Below, piece after piece: positions 1 to 7,160 of a stretch of 19,636 nucleotides of DNA (position 1 is its first letter; the number at the start of each line of letters is the position of its first letter). Position numbers and translations under genes: made by a program. The notes beneath the pieces are model-generated. The model saw only the letters and a program-made list of their open reading frames with translations, searched no databases and was not told where the DNA came from. The DNA is from Clostridiales bacterium UBA1381 (GTDB lineage Bacteria; Bacillota; Clostridia; UBA1381), in NCBI GenBank assembly GCA_002305435.1, contig DBQZ01000084.1, positions 10,918 through 30,553 on the forward strand. The letters are read 5' to 3'.

Positions 1-93
1 AATTTTGCCCCGCAAAAGCAGCAGGTATACGATAGCGGTACACAAGATGAGGATCCCTTGAGTATAGATGTGAGCAGCACACAAGAAAATTGA
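1..93 (+). CDS. C-terminal end of an unidentified protein (partial)
   Basis: Frame 1 is open from the first base to a TGA at 91-93 and gives 30 residues. The stretch is polar and acidic (…TQDEDPLSIDVSSTQEN), with no recognisable motif. It is taken as a real gene end because a strong intrinsic terminator on the same strand begins at its stop codon. The acidic, low-complexity tail would fit several families, including SSB-type proteins, but the usual SSB end DDDIPF is absent, so no function is assigned. Confidence 0.55.
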   Translation, partial: NFAPQKQQVYDSGTQDEDPLSIDVSSTQEN

Positions 94-141
94 CCGTCTG
101 TATAATTTGAGCGTAAATCGCCGTTATACAGGCGGTTTTTG
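93..141 (+). terminator. Intrinsic terminator of the upstream partial gene
   Basis: The left arm ACCGTCTGTATAA (93-105) and right arm TTATACAGGCGGT (124-136) pair over 13 positions with a single G-U pair and an 18-base loop, followed directly by a T run. The hairpin starts at the last base of the stop codon of the partial gene. Confidence 0.8.
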
Positions 142-156
142 GTCGCTGCCTATAAC

Positions 157-184
157 GAAAACGCCGCCCCATACAAGGGACGGC
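157..184 (-). terminator. Intrinsic terminator of secG
   Basis: Read on the minus strand, GCCGTCCC and GGGGCGGC (plus-strand 177-184 and 163-170) form an 8-bp stem with one G-U pair and a 6-base loop, followed by GTTTTCG. It lies about 40 bases past the secG stop. With the plus-strand terminator at 93-141 it separates two convergent genes. Confidence 0.7.
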
Positions 185-225
185 ATTTATAAAAACGGGA
201 ACGCAATAACCAAAAACAAACCCTA

Positions 226-468
226 TTATGCTGCAAGTATCACAAGAACCATTGTTGTAATTAAGAATAAGACAGCGAGAGTTACAGTAAACTTATTCAT
301 CATAGACTGTTTTGTACTGCCGCCGTATTTATTGAAAAATGAATCTGACGTATCCGGTGCAGAACCCTGGATACCCTTCATTCCGGGATCTTTTCCTTCT
401 TGTGCAAGAACGATACCGATAAGCAGAACGGTAACGATCAGATGAAGCACAACAAACAATGTAGTCAT
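226..468 (-). CDS. secG: Preprotein translocase subunit SecG
   Basis: 80 residues, the normal size for SecG. SecG is the small accessory subunit of the SecYEG channel in the cytoplasmic membrane and assists SecA-driven protein export. Two hydrophobic segments are visible, at about residues 3-22 and 58-79. They flank a glycine-rich polar loop with the family-typical pattern VLAQEGKDPGMKG…G at about 20-33 and a Phe-Phe-x-Lys-x-Gly-Gly stretch near 44-50. The start is supported by an AAGGAGGT site 9 bases upstream and a promoter at 554-581. It is transcribed alone, divergent from hflX. In many Clostridia secG sits near rnr and smpB, which are not in this window. Confidence 0.93.
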   Translation of the reverse strand: MTTLFVVLHLIVTVLLIGIVLAQEGKDPGMKGIQGSAPDTSDSFFNKYGGSTKQSMMNKFTVTLAVLFLITTMVLVILAA

Positions 469-553
469 ACTGTTCCTACCTCCTTCATGCGAAAATATTT
501 AATAAACAGCCAAAACCACGCAAATATGCGTAAATAAACTGCAAACACCCTCT

Positions 554-581
554 ATTATATCACAAAAATTTTCTTTTTCAA
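554..581 (-). promoter_or_regulatory. Promoter of secG
   Basis: On the minus strand TTGAAA (581-576) and TATAAT (559-554) are separated by 16 bases. The -10 box is preceded by TG one base away (extended -10). The untranslated leader of roughly 80 bases contains a perfect palindrome ACGCA-AATA-TGCGT (518-531) of unknown role. Confidence 0.7.
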
Positions 582-620
582 TACCTTTTTTAAAAAAAGT
601 GAAAATTTTTTTAAAAAGCC

Positions 621-649
621 TTGTGTAAATATCTATACTTTGGTATAAT
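621..649 (+). promoter_or_regulatory. Promoter of the hflX operon
   Basis: TTGTGT (621-626) and TATAAT (644-649) are separated by 17 bases. The promoter is divergent from the secG promoter about 40 bases away and is the only convincing one ahead of the hflX to queG group. Confidence 0.75.
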
Positions 650-677
650 ATAAAGAAAGAGTGTTTGACCGGCGCTA

Positions 678-714
678 TGCACGCAATCATGTATTGGTGC
701 AAAACCGGGGTTTT
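678..714 (+). other. Hairpin in the hflX 5' untranslated leader
   Basis: TGCAC-g-CAAT (678-687) pairs with ATTG-GTGCA (693-701) around a 5-base loop, leaving one bulged G. Immediately after comes a small palindrome AAAACC-GG-GGTTTT (701-714) that cannot close a proper loop along its full length. There is no proper T run, so this is not an obvious terminator. It may only stabilise the leader. No known riboswitch was recognised. Confidence 0.3.
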
Positions 715-758
715 AGCGGTGATATATGACGCTGCGTAACGGCAGAATGGAGACTTTG

Positions 759-2030
759 ATGGAAAACAGAGAAAAGGAACAAGAACGAATCATATTGGCA
801 GGTGTGCACACCGGACGAAAGGATGCGCTTAACGATACGACCGAGGCATCTGTCAGAGAGCTTGAGGAGCTGGTGCAGACGGCAGGCGGCTTGGTGGTAG
901 GCGAGATGATACAGAATAAGCCGGAGCTTGAGACGGCTACATATATGGGCGAGGGAAAGCTTGAGGAGCTCAAAGATGCAGTGGATTCTTTGGAGGCGGA
1001 CTGTGTCGTGTTTGATGATGAGCTCTCCTCTGTACAGATGCGGAATATAACCGATATTTTAGGGGTAAAGGTCCTCGACCGTTCGATGCTTATTCTGGAT
1101 ATTTTCGCCATGAGAGCTAAAAGCGGCGAAGGAAAATTGCAGGTGGAGCTTGCGCAGCTTAAGTACAGGCTGCCGAGGCTGCGCGGCTTGGGCGAGCAGA
1201 TGAGCCGTACCGGAGGCGGTATCGGCACAAGAGGACCGGGTGAAACCCAGCTTGAGAGCGACCGCCGCCATATCCGCCGCCGGATTTCGGCGCTGGAAGC
1301 GGAATTAAAGGAGCTCAAAACACACCGTGAACTTATCCGCAAACGCCGCCGCAAGGATGGTGTGATAACGGTAGCCCTCGTAGGATACACGAACGCCGGA
1401 AAGTCGCTTTTGTTAAATGCACTTACAGATGCGGACGTTTTCTCGGAGGATAAGCTGTTTGCAACTCTTGACCCGACTTCACGGGCGGTGACGCTTGAGG
1501 ATAACCGTAAGATACTCTTAGTCGATACGGTCGGTTTTATAAGGAAACTGCCCCATCATTTGGTGGAAGCGTTCAAATCGACTTTGGAGGAAGCAGTGGT
1601 GGCAGATGTGCTTGTACATGTAATAGATGCGGCTGAAGATGAGAGGGAGAGCCGGATAACCGTGGTTGAGCAGGTGCTTGCTGATATAGGAGCCTTGGGA
1701 AAGCCTGTAATAGCGGCTTTTAATAAATGCGATATGATAGAAGATACAGCGGCAATCCCCGTTTTGTGCAACTGCCGTGAAACGGTGTATATCTCAGCCA
1801 AATACGGGACGAACCTCGACCGCCTTATGCAGGCTATAGCCGAGGCAGCTCCGGGGAAAAAGCAGAGGGTGAGGGTATGTATCCCGTATAGCGAGGGTGC
1901 GCTTGTAAGCGGCCTGCACGAGAAGCAGAAGGTATTAAGCGAGGAGTATACGCCCGAGGGGACGCTTATGGAGCTTCTTGCCGATGCACAGGCTTACGAG
2001 CTTTTAAGACCGTATAGGAGGGATGAGTGA
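759..2030 (+). CDS. hflX: GTPase HflX
   Basis: HflX is a ribosome-associated GTPase that in other bacteria splits or rescues stalled 70S ribosomes under stress. From the chosen start it is 423 residues, normal for the family. The N-terminal HflX domain ends in the glycine-rich stretch at about 148-163 (…TGGGIGTRGPGETQ). The G domain follows, with G1 GYTNAGKS (209-216), G3 DTVGF (256-260), G4 NKCD (322-325) and G5 SAK (346-348). In-frame ATGs also exist at 726 and 747, but only the ATG at 759 has a well-spaced Shine-Dalgarno site (GGAG at 749-752), and the HflX-like sequence begins there. It is first in an operon, and its stop overlaps the next start by one base. Confidence 0.95.
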   Translation: MENREKEQERIILAGVHTGRKDALNDTTEASVRELEELVQTAGGLVVGEMIQNKPELETATYMGEGKLEELKDAVDSLEADCVVFDDELSSVQMRNITDILGVKVLDRSMLILDIFAMRAKSGEGKLQVELAQLKYRLPRLRGLGEQMSRTGGGIGTRGPGETQLESDRRHIRRRISALEAELKELKTHRELIRKRRRKDGVITVALVGYTNAGKSLLLNALTDADVFSEDKLFATLDPTSRAVTLEDNRKILLVDTVGFIRKLPHHLVEAFKSTLEEAVVADVLVHVIDAAEDERESRITVVEQVLADIGALGKPVIAAFNKCDMIEDTAAIPVLCNCRETVYISAKYGTNLDRLMQAIAEAAPGKKQRVRVCIPYSEGALVSGLHEKQKVLSEEYTPEGTLMELLADAQAYELLRPYRRDE

Positions 2031-2659
2031 TGTCCCAGAAACCGGTTTATAAAACAGTAGCAGGACGTGCTGAGACGATGTTTGTTGAGAAGAAATCTAA
2101 GTTCATCACAAACGTAAGTCCGGCAGAGAGCGAGGAGGAGGCTATAGCTTTCGTAAACGAGATACGCACAAAATATCCTAATGCGACTCATAATGTCTAT
2201 GCCTACGTAATAGATGAAAACAATATCTTCCGATACACCGACGATGGAGAGCCTTCCGGAACGGCGGGTATGCCGGTGCTTGACACTATCCGCAAGGAGG
2301 GTGTAGTGGATGCGGCAGTCGTGGTGACACGATACTTTGGCGGTACGCTCCTGGGTACCGGCGGACTGGTTCACGCCTACGGAGCTGGGGCAAGGCAGGG
2401 GCTTTTGGCCGCAGGCATAGTGACACGCAGCCTTTGCAATATAGTTTCGGTCAAGGTGGATTATACGCTTGTTGGAAAGCTTCAGCATAAAATATCGTCT
2501 GAAAACTATATATTGGAGGATACGGTATACGAAAATGATGTGACATTCTACATATGCTGCCCGCTGGACAGGACAAAGACGCTTCTGGCGGAGCTTACAG
2601 AGCTTACGAATGGGCGGGCGATATGCAAGGTCACAGATACGAAATATATTGATGTTTAA
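2030..2659 (+). CDS. yigZ: YigZ/IMPACT family protein (UPF0029 + DUF1949)
   Basis: 209 residues. The N-terminal half shows the UPF0029/IMPACT signature: KKSKFI near residue 20, ATHNVYAY near 52, DDGEPSGTAGMP near 70 and VVVTRYFGGTLLGTGGL near 96. The C-terminal third fits DUF1949, an alpha-beta domain resembling EF-G domain IV. The molecular function is unsettled; eukaryotic IMPACT relatives act in translational control, and bacterial YigZ is suspected to bind nucleic acid or ribosomes. The start is the ATG at 2030, which has AGGAGGG at 2016-2022 seven bases upstream. A GTG three bases earlier would sit too close. The one-base overlap with hflX implies translational coupling, and hflX plus yigZ makes a ribosome-related pair. 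Confidence 0.9.
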   Translation: MSQKPVYKTVAGRAETMFVEKKSKFITNVSPAESEEEAIAFVNEIRTKYPNATHNVYAYVIDENNIFRYTDDGEPSGTAGMPVLDTIRKEGVVDAAVVVTRYFGGTLLGTGGLVHAYGAGARQGLLAAGIVTRSLCNIVSVKVDYTLVGKLQHKISSENYILEDTVYENDVTFYICCPLDRTKTLLAELTELTNGRAICKVTDTKYIDV

Positions 2660-2674
2660 GAGGAGGCGATTATT

Positions 2675-3238
2675 ATGAAAAAGTCGTTTATAGCAATATT
2701 GGTTACAGCTATAGCGATGATTGCAGGAGGCTGTACGTCAAAGGAGGAGCCGGCGGCAACTTTGGCTTCTGGAAATACAGCAGCAGTTGTAACCGCATCC
2801 CCGACCGAGGCGGTGCAGGGAGAAGAGATAGAGGTGTCGGAGGAAAGCGCAATAGGTGAGGACTGGACGGTACTCGCAGAACATGAAGTAACCTTCGGCG
2901 GCCTTGAAGGCTGTACGGTTCGTCTGGCAGCTGATGCGGAAAAAAGCGGCGATGATATAATGTGGGACGATTCCCACAACTGGGTGCTTGAGGTGGAAAC
3001 GAGGGATGGGATATACCGTCTTTTTGAACAGCGTGTAAGCCTTGGGCAGGTGTATTTTGATATTATGGAGCGGTATGATGAGGACGGAAACGCAGTTCCG
3101 GTGATACTTTTGCATATTGATTCCTCGGCGGAAATATCCACGACGGAATATACATATGACGGTGGTTTTGAGGAGAAAGAGGTATACAGGGAAGCGGGCA
3201 TTAACAGGATATATTCCTCTGTGCCTGAATACAGATAA
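2675..3238 (+). CDS. Predicted lipoprotein of unknown function
   Basis: 187 residues. It has a lipoprotein signal peptide: MKK, a hydrophobic stretch, then the lipobox I-A-G-G-C with the lipidated cysteine at residue 20. A Thr/Ser/Ala/Glu-rich linker runs to about residue 65, followed by a compact region of about 120 residues with alternating strands and many acidic residues. The mature protein would be anchored on the outside of the membrane. No family was recognised. AGGAGG lies 9 bases before the ATG. It sits 15 bases after the yigZ-like gene and 17 before trxA in the same transcript. It has no cysteine pair pointing to a thioredoxin partner; a lone second cysteine lies near residue 75 (LEGCTV). 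Confidence 0.75.
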   Translation: MKKSFIAILVTAIAMIAGGCTSKEEPAATLASGNTAAVVTASPTEAVQGEEIEVSEESAIGEDWTVLAEHEVTFGGLEGCTVRLAADAEKSGDDIMWDDSHNWVLEVETRDGIYRLFEQRVSLGQVYFDIMERYDEDGNAVPVILLHIDSSAEISTTEYTYDGGFEEKEVYREAGINRIYSSVPEYR

Positions 3239-3255
3239 GGAAAGGAAGAATGACA

Positions 3256-3573
3256 ATGGCAGCAAAGATAACAGCAGCGAATTTTGAAAACGAGGTAATG
3301 AAAGCCGGCAAACCCGTTCTGGTTGATTTCTGGGCATCGTGGTGCGGTCCGTGCAGGATGCTTGCTCCGGTTATAGACCAGCTCAGCGGCGAGTACGAGG
3401 GCAAGGCGTTAGTAGGCAAGGTAAATGTGGACGAAGAGGCTGATTTGGCTTCGAGATACGGCATTGTATCAATACCGACGGTAATTATCTTTGTAAACGG
3501 CAAGGAGTGCGAGCGTCTTGTTGGCGTTAGAGGCAAGGATGATTATGAGGAAGCTATAGAGAAGTATCTATGA
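3256..3573 (+). CDS. trxA: Thioredoxin
   Basis: 105 residues from the preferred start. It is a small cytoplasmic disulfide reductant with the active site WCGPC at residues 29-33, preceded by PVLVDFWAS, and the cis-proline segment VSIPTVIIF near 72-80. These features make it a canonical TrxA. An ATG six bases earlier (3250) is in frame. The ATG at 3256 has better spacing from GGAAG (3244-3248) and gives the typical MAAKIT start, but the choice is not certain. The stop overlaps the queG start in an ATGA arrangement, so the two are probably translationally coupled. Confidence 0.95.
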   Translation: MAAKITAANFENEVMKAGKPVLVDFWASWCGPCRMLAPVIDQLSGEYEGKALVGKVNVDEEADLASRYGIVSIPTVIIFVNGKECERLVGVRGKDDYEEAIEKYL

Positions 3574-4442
3574 TCTCTCTTATACGGGAGAAATGCCGCA
3601 GCCTGTATATAGCCGATTTCGGCATTGTACGGGCGAGGGTGTTTGGGGAGCTTTCGGACTTTCTCGAAAAATGCGGCCATACGCCGATGACCACACCCGA
3701 TATACGGCGCAGGACGGATCCGTTTTTGATAATGCCGGAGGCAAAGTCAATAATCGTCTGCCTGATGTCGTATTACACGGGGGATGAAAAAGGGAATTTG
3801 TCCAAATATGCCAGGGGCGAGGATTACCATTCTGTCATGGGCAGGGCGCTTGGAGAATTGGCGGAGTTGCTTAAGGAAAACGGATACCGGGCGGAAGGTT
3901 TCTGCGACAGCGGGGATCTAAACGACCGGTATCTGGCGTATCTGGCGGGGCTTGGCTTTTTCGGCAAGAACGGCTTTTTGATACATCCCGTCTACGGCAC
4001 GTATACGGTTATAGGATATATAATCACGGACTGTCCGCTTGACGAAAGCGCCCCGTTAAACAGTACGTGCATAAATTGCGGCGAATGTGTACGGCGCTGC
4101 CCCGGCGGGGCTATAGCCGAGGATGGCAGCTTTTGCTATGAAAAATGCGCTTCCTACATAACACAGAAAAAAGGGGAGCTGTCCTCTGAGGAGGAGCGCA
4201 TTATTGCAAAAAGCGGCTACGTCTGGGGCTGTGATGTTTGCCAGGACGTTTGCCCGCATAATAAAAATGCAAAAAAGACGAAAAATCCGGAGTTTAATGA
4301 ATATTTATGCAAAGATTTGCATATTGATACATCCATATCAAATCGAACATTCAGAAAAGTGTACAAAAATAAAGCATACGCATGGCGTGGGAAAGGTGTA
4401 ATTGCACGAAATCAGGAGATTTTGGAGAAAAAAGGGAAATAG
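3570..4442 (+). CDS. queG: Epoxyqueuosine reductase QueG-like iron-sulfur protein
   Basis: 290 residues. QueG reduces epoxyqueuosine to queuosine in tRNA (last step of queuosine synthesis) using cobalamin and two [4Fe-4S] clusters. Visible features are an N-terminal DUF1730-type region, the conserved GLGFFGKN (127-134), a first cluster motif C-x2-C-x2-C-x3-C-P (Cys 167, 170, 173, 177), and a second set of cysteines including 193, 221, 224 and 228 in GCDVCQDVCP. It is shorter than E. coli QueG because the C-terminal HEAT-like extension is missing or reduced, as in many Firmicute versions. It begins with ATGA overlapping the trxA stop. No terminator is seen after it; the arg promoter follows within four bases of its stop codon. 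Confidence 0.88.
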   Translation: MISLIREKCRSLYIADFGIVRARVFGELSDFLEKCGHTPMTTPDIRRRTDPFLIMPEAKSIIVCLMSYYTGDEKGNLSKYARGEDYHSVMGRALGELAELLKENGYRAEGFCDSGDLNDRYLAYLAGLGFFGKNGFLIHPVYGTYTVIGYIITDCPLDESAPLNSTCINCGECVRRCPGGAIAEDGSFCYEKCASYITQKKGELSSEEERIIAKSGYVWGCDVCQDVCPHNKNAKKTKNPEFNEYLCKDLHIDTSISNRTFRKVYKNKAYAWRGKGVIARNQEILEKKGK

Positions 4443-4444
4443 TT

Positions 4445-4482
4445 CTTGCATTTTTATTCGGATAGTTGTATAATTATTCGTA
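4445..4482 (+). promoter_or_regulatory. Two tandem ARG-box-like operators (ArgR/AhrC)
   Basis: The known ARG box is WNTGAATWWWWATTCANW. Box 1 (4445-4462) is CTTGCATTTTTATTCGGA and box 2 (4465-4482) is GTTGTATAATTATTCGTA. Each matches 13 of the 16 specified positions and deviates at the same places. Their centres are 20 bases apart, close to the two helical turns at which ArgR hexamers bind paired boxes. Box 1 covers the -35 element and box 2 the -10 element. Repression by arginine is the expected outcome; this is inferred from the sequence. Confidence 0.65.
4446..4474 (+). promoter_or_regulatory. Promoter of the argD-argF operon
   Basis: TTGCAT (4446-4451) and TATAAT (4469-4474) are separated by 17 bases, starting four bases after the queG stop. 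Both core elements lie inside ARG-box-like sequences (see the next entry), so repressor and RNA polymerase would compete. Confidence 0.75.
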
Positions 4483-4506
4483 TAAAACGCATGGGAGGCA
4501 AAGTAA

Positions 4507-5700
4507 ATGACGGTCGAAGAGATAAAGCAGCTTGATAAAAAATACTATATGAACACGTTCGGCGACAGACTGCCGGTAGCTTTTGAAAAGGGCAGCGGCA
4601 TGAAGCTGTATACAGCCGGCGGGGAGGTTTATCACGATTTCCTCGGCGGAATAGCGGTTAATGCTCTGGGACATTCGCATCCGGCGTTTGTAAATGCGCT
4701 GTCGGAGCAGTTGTCAAAGCTGCTGCATACATCGAGCCTTTACTACATAGAAAACCAGGCAAGGCTTGCTGAGAAGATAGTGAATAAAACCTGCGCTGAC
4801 AGGGTGTTCTTTGCCAACAGCGGAGCAGAGGCCAACGAAGGCGCATTTAAGCTTGCAAAGATATATCATCATAAGAAAAATGACGGCCGCTACGAGATAA
4901 TAACGCTTGACAGCTCTTTCCACGGGAGGACGCTGGCAACGGTGGCGGCAACCGGACAGCCGAAATATCAGAAGCCGTATAAGCCGCTGACGCCTGGATT
5001 TATTCAGGTGGAGCCGAACAATTTTGAGGCTGTAGAAGCGGCGGTTACAGATAAAACGGCGGCGATAATGATAGAGCTGATACAGGGCGAGAGCGGAGTA
5101 CATCCTATGGATAAAGAATATGTAGAAAAACTCCGCAAGTTGTGCGATGATAATGATATACTGCTTATTTTCGACGAGGTTCAGACAGGCATGGGACGGA
5201 CGGGCTGTCTTACGGCGGCAGAGCTATACGGAGTGGAACCGGACGTATTCACATTGGCAAAGGCTTTGGGCGGCGGAATACCGATAGGTGCGGTTTGCGC
5301 TAAGGAGAAGTTTGCCGAAGCATTTTCGCCGGGCGACCATGGTACAACGTTTGGCGGCAATCCGTTTTCAACGGCTGCAGGGCTTGCGGTTTTCGATATT
5401 TTCGAGCGTGAGGGTCTGGTGGAAAACGTCCGCCTGATGGGGCTTTACTTCAGGACAAAGCTTGAAGAGCTTCAAAAAAGATTCCCCGACAAGATAAAAG
5501 AGGTTCGTGGAGCGGGGCTTTTGATAGGCATAGAATTTGCGCCCGAGTATGCAAGGGGAATATATGATGAAATGTTCCACAAACACTACCTGACGAGTCT
5601 GTGCGGCGGGGTTACGATGAGGCTTGCGCCGCCGCTTATAATAAAACAAAGCGATATAGATGCGTTTTGCGATGCACTGGAAAATACACTGCTGAAATAA
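4507..5700 (+). CDS. argD: Acetylornithine aminotransferase
   Basis: 397 residues, the usual length. It is a PLP-dependent class III aminotransferase that converts N-acetylglutamate semialdehyde to N-acetylornithine in arginine synthesis; in some bacteria it also serves lysine synthesis. Conserved marks are NSGAEANEGAFKLA (104-117), FHGRTLATVAATG (138-150), the PLP-contacting Asp in IFDEVQTGMGRTG (221-233), the Schiff-base Lys252 in TLAKALGGG, and GTTFGGNP near 282-289. A GGGAGG site ends 8 bases before the ATG. The linkage to argF and the tandem ARG boxes support ArgD over related ornithine or GABA aminotransferases. Confidence 0.94.
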   Translation: MTVEEIKQLDKKYYMNTFGDRLPVAFEKGSGMKLYTAGGEVYHDFLGGIAVNALGHSHPAFVNALSEQLSKLLHTSSLYYIENQARLAEKIVNKTCADRVFFANSGAEANEGAFKLAKIYHHKKNDGRYEIITLDSSFHGRTLATVAATGQPKYQKPYKPLTPGFIQVEPNNFEAVEAAVTDKTAAIMIELIQGESGVHPMDKEYVEKLRKLCDDNDILLIFDEVQTGMGRTGCLTAAELYGVEPDVFTLAKALGGGIPIGAVCAKEKFAEAFSPGDHGTTFGGNPFSTAAGLAVFDIFEREGLVENVRLMGLYFRTKLEELQKRFPDKIKEVRGAGLLIGIEFAPEYARGIYDEMFHKHYLTSLCGGVTMRLAPPLIIKQSDIDAFCDALENTLLK

Positions 5701-5714
5701 AGGAGTACATAATT

Positions 5715-6632
5715 ATGAAAGATTTGATAAGTTTGCACGACCTTTCAAAGGAGGAGCTGGAAAACCTACTCAAACTGGGCATGAAACTGAAGAGGGAGCT
5801 CAAAAACGGAATTCCACATCCGATATTAAAAGGGAAAACTCTGGGTATGATATTTACTAAGTCCTCTACGAGAACAAGGGTATCATTTGAAGTGGGCATG
5901 ACGCAGCTGGGAGGCTATCCGCTGTTTTTATCGAGCAACGATATACAGCTTGGACGTGGCGAGACGATATACGATACCGCAAAAGTGCTTGAGCGTTATC
6001 TTGACGGCATAATGATACGTACGTTCTCTCATCAGGATGTGCTTGATTTGGCGGAATATGCTGATATACCTGTTATAAATGCTCTTACAGACCTTCTGCA
6101 CCCCTGCCAGGTATTGGCGGATTTGATGACGGTTTATGAGCATAAAGGATGCCTTGAGGGGCTGAAGTTCGCATATGTCGGCGACGGCAACAACATGGCT
6201 CATTCAATAATGTACGGCTGTGCTAAGGCGGGGCTTGATTGTGCAATAGCAACTCCTGCCGGTTACGGCTGCAACGAGGAAGTCGTGGAAAATGCCAAGG
6301 CTGATTTTAAAGAAAGCGGCCATACGCTGACGCTTACCGAAGATCCTCAGGAGGCTGTCAAGGATGCTGATATTATCTACACAGATACGTGGGTAAGCAT
6401 GGGCATGGAAAGCGAAAAAGCGGAGCGGCAGAAGGTATTTATGCCGTATCAGGTTGATGGCAAACTTGCATCCCTTGCTAAGGACGACTATATTTTCATG
6501 CACTGTCTGCCGGCATACCGTGGCTTTGAAGTGACCGAGGAGGTTATTGACGGAGCAAATTCGGTGATATTTGATGAGGCGGAAAACCGTCTTCATGCGC
6601 AGAAAGCCGTTATGGCAGTACTGATGGGCTGA
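5715..6632 (+). CDS. argF: Ornithine carbamoyltransferase
   Basis: 305 residues. It joins carbamoyl phosphate to ornithine to give citrulline in the cytoplasm. The carbamoyl-phosphate loop STRTR is at 51-55, HPCQ at 129-132, the ornithine-binding D-x3-SMG at 224-230, and the catalytic HCLPA at 263-267. The frame is open further upstream, but that part lies inside argD; the ATG at 5715 has AGGAG nine bases ahead and starts the recognisable protein. It is 14 bases from argD in the same operon, so an anabolic role is likely. Its substrate would come from the carAB enzyme encoded in this window. Confidence 0.95.
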   Translation: MKDLISLHDLSKEELENLLKLGMKLKRELKNGIPHPILKGKTLGMIFTKSSTRTRVSFEVGMTQLGGYPLFLSSNDIQLGRGETIYDTAKVLERYLDGIMIRTFSHQDVLDLAEYADIPVINALTDLLHPCQVLADLMTVYEHKGCLEGLKFAYVGDGNNMAHSIMYGCAKAGLDCAIATPAGYGCNEEVVENAKADFKESGHTLTLTEDPQEAVKDADIIYTDTWVSMGMESEKAERQKVFMPYQVDGKLASLAKDDYIFMHCLPAYRGFEVTEEVIDGANSVIFDEAENRLHAQKAVMAVLMG

Positions 6633-6644
6633 GGAGGTCGCTTA

Positions 6645-7145
6645 GTGGAGGAAGAATTTTATCAATCGCTGTTCCAGGTTCGCCTTGCGACTTATGATGA
6701 TATTCCGAGCATTATGAATATAACTCGTGAAGCGTTCACGAAGTACCGCCAGATGGCAGGGCTTGAGAATATAGAGGCTCTTGAGGAAACGTACAGCGAT
6801 GTGAAAAAGGATATTGATACGAAATTTGTTCTGATAGCCCTTTCGGACGGCGAGCCGGTGGGAAGCGTTCGGGTGGAGGTTTTTGACGACAATACCGCCT
6901 ATCTTTCACGGTTCGGCGTTAAGGTGGACAACCAGAACAACGGTATCGGCAAATCTATAATGAATTTGGTGGATCGTATAATGAAGAAACAGGGCGTTAA
7001 ACGGATGAGCCTGCACACGGGGGCGAAGATAACCTCGTTGATCCGGTTTTACTATGGGCGAGGCTTTTATATAGATTCGACGGATAAGTCGCGCGGCTAT
7101 GTTCGTGCCTTGCTTGTAAAGGATTACGTGCGGGACGAGTGTTAG
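6645..7145 (+). CDS. GNAT-family N-acetyltransferase
   Basis: 166 residues. The fold is that of a GCN5-related acetyltransferase: the N-terminal VRLATYDDIPSIMNITREAF, the central strand PVGSVRVEVF, and the acetyl-CoA pyrophosphate loop QNNGIGKSIMNLV at about 105-117, followed by the FYYGRGFY motif near 137. The start is GTG at 6645, with GGAGG (6633-6637) seven bases upstream and immediately after the argF stop; no ATG fits. The substrate is unknown. Its place after argD-argF invites the idea of an arginine-pathway acetylation (for example an ArgA-like step), but GNAT neighbours are often unrelated, and I see no amino-acid-kinase-like domain of the ArgA type. Confidence 0.85.
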   Translation: MEEEFYQSLFQVRLATYDDIPSIMNITREAFTKYRQMAGLENIEALEETYSDVKKDIDTKFVLIALSDGEPVGSVRVEVFDDNTAYLSRFGVKVDNQNNGIGKSIMNLVDRIMKKQGVKRMSLHTGAKITSLIRFYYGRGFYIDSTDKSRGYVRALLVKDYVRDEC

Positions 7146-7160
7146 AAAGAAGGAGCTTTG

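Noticed and set aside
107..445. 112-residue open frame antisense to secG
   Set aside because: It overlaps two terminators and the complete secG gene on the other strand, and the protein resembles nothing.
5601..5714. N-terminal extension of ArgF in the same open frame
   Set aside because: It overlaps the argD coding end, has no family similarity, and a good ribosome-binding site sits before the ATG at 5715.
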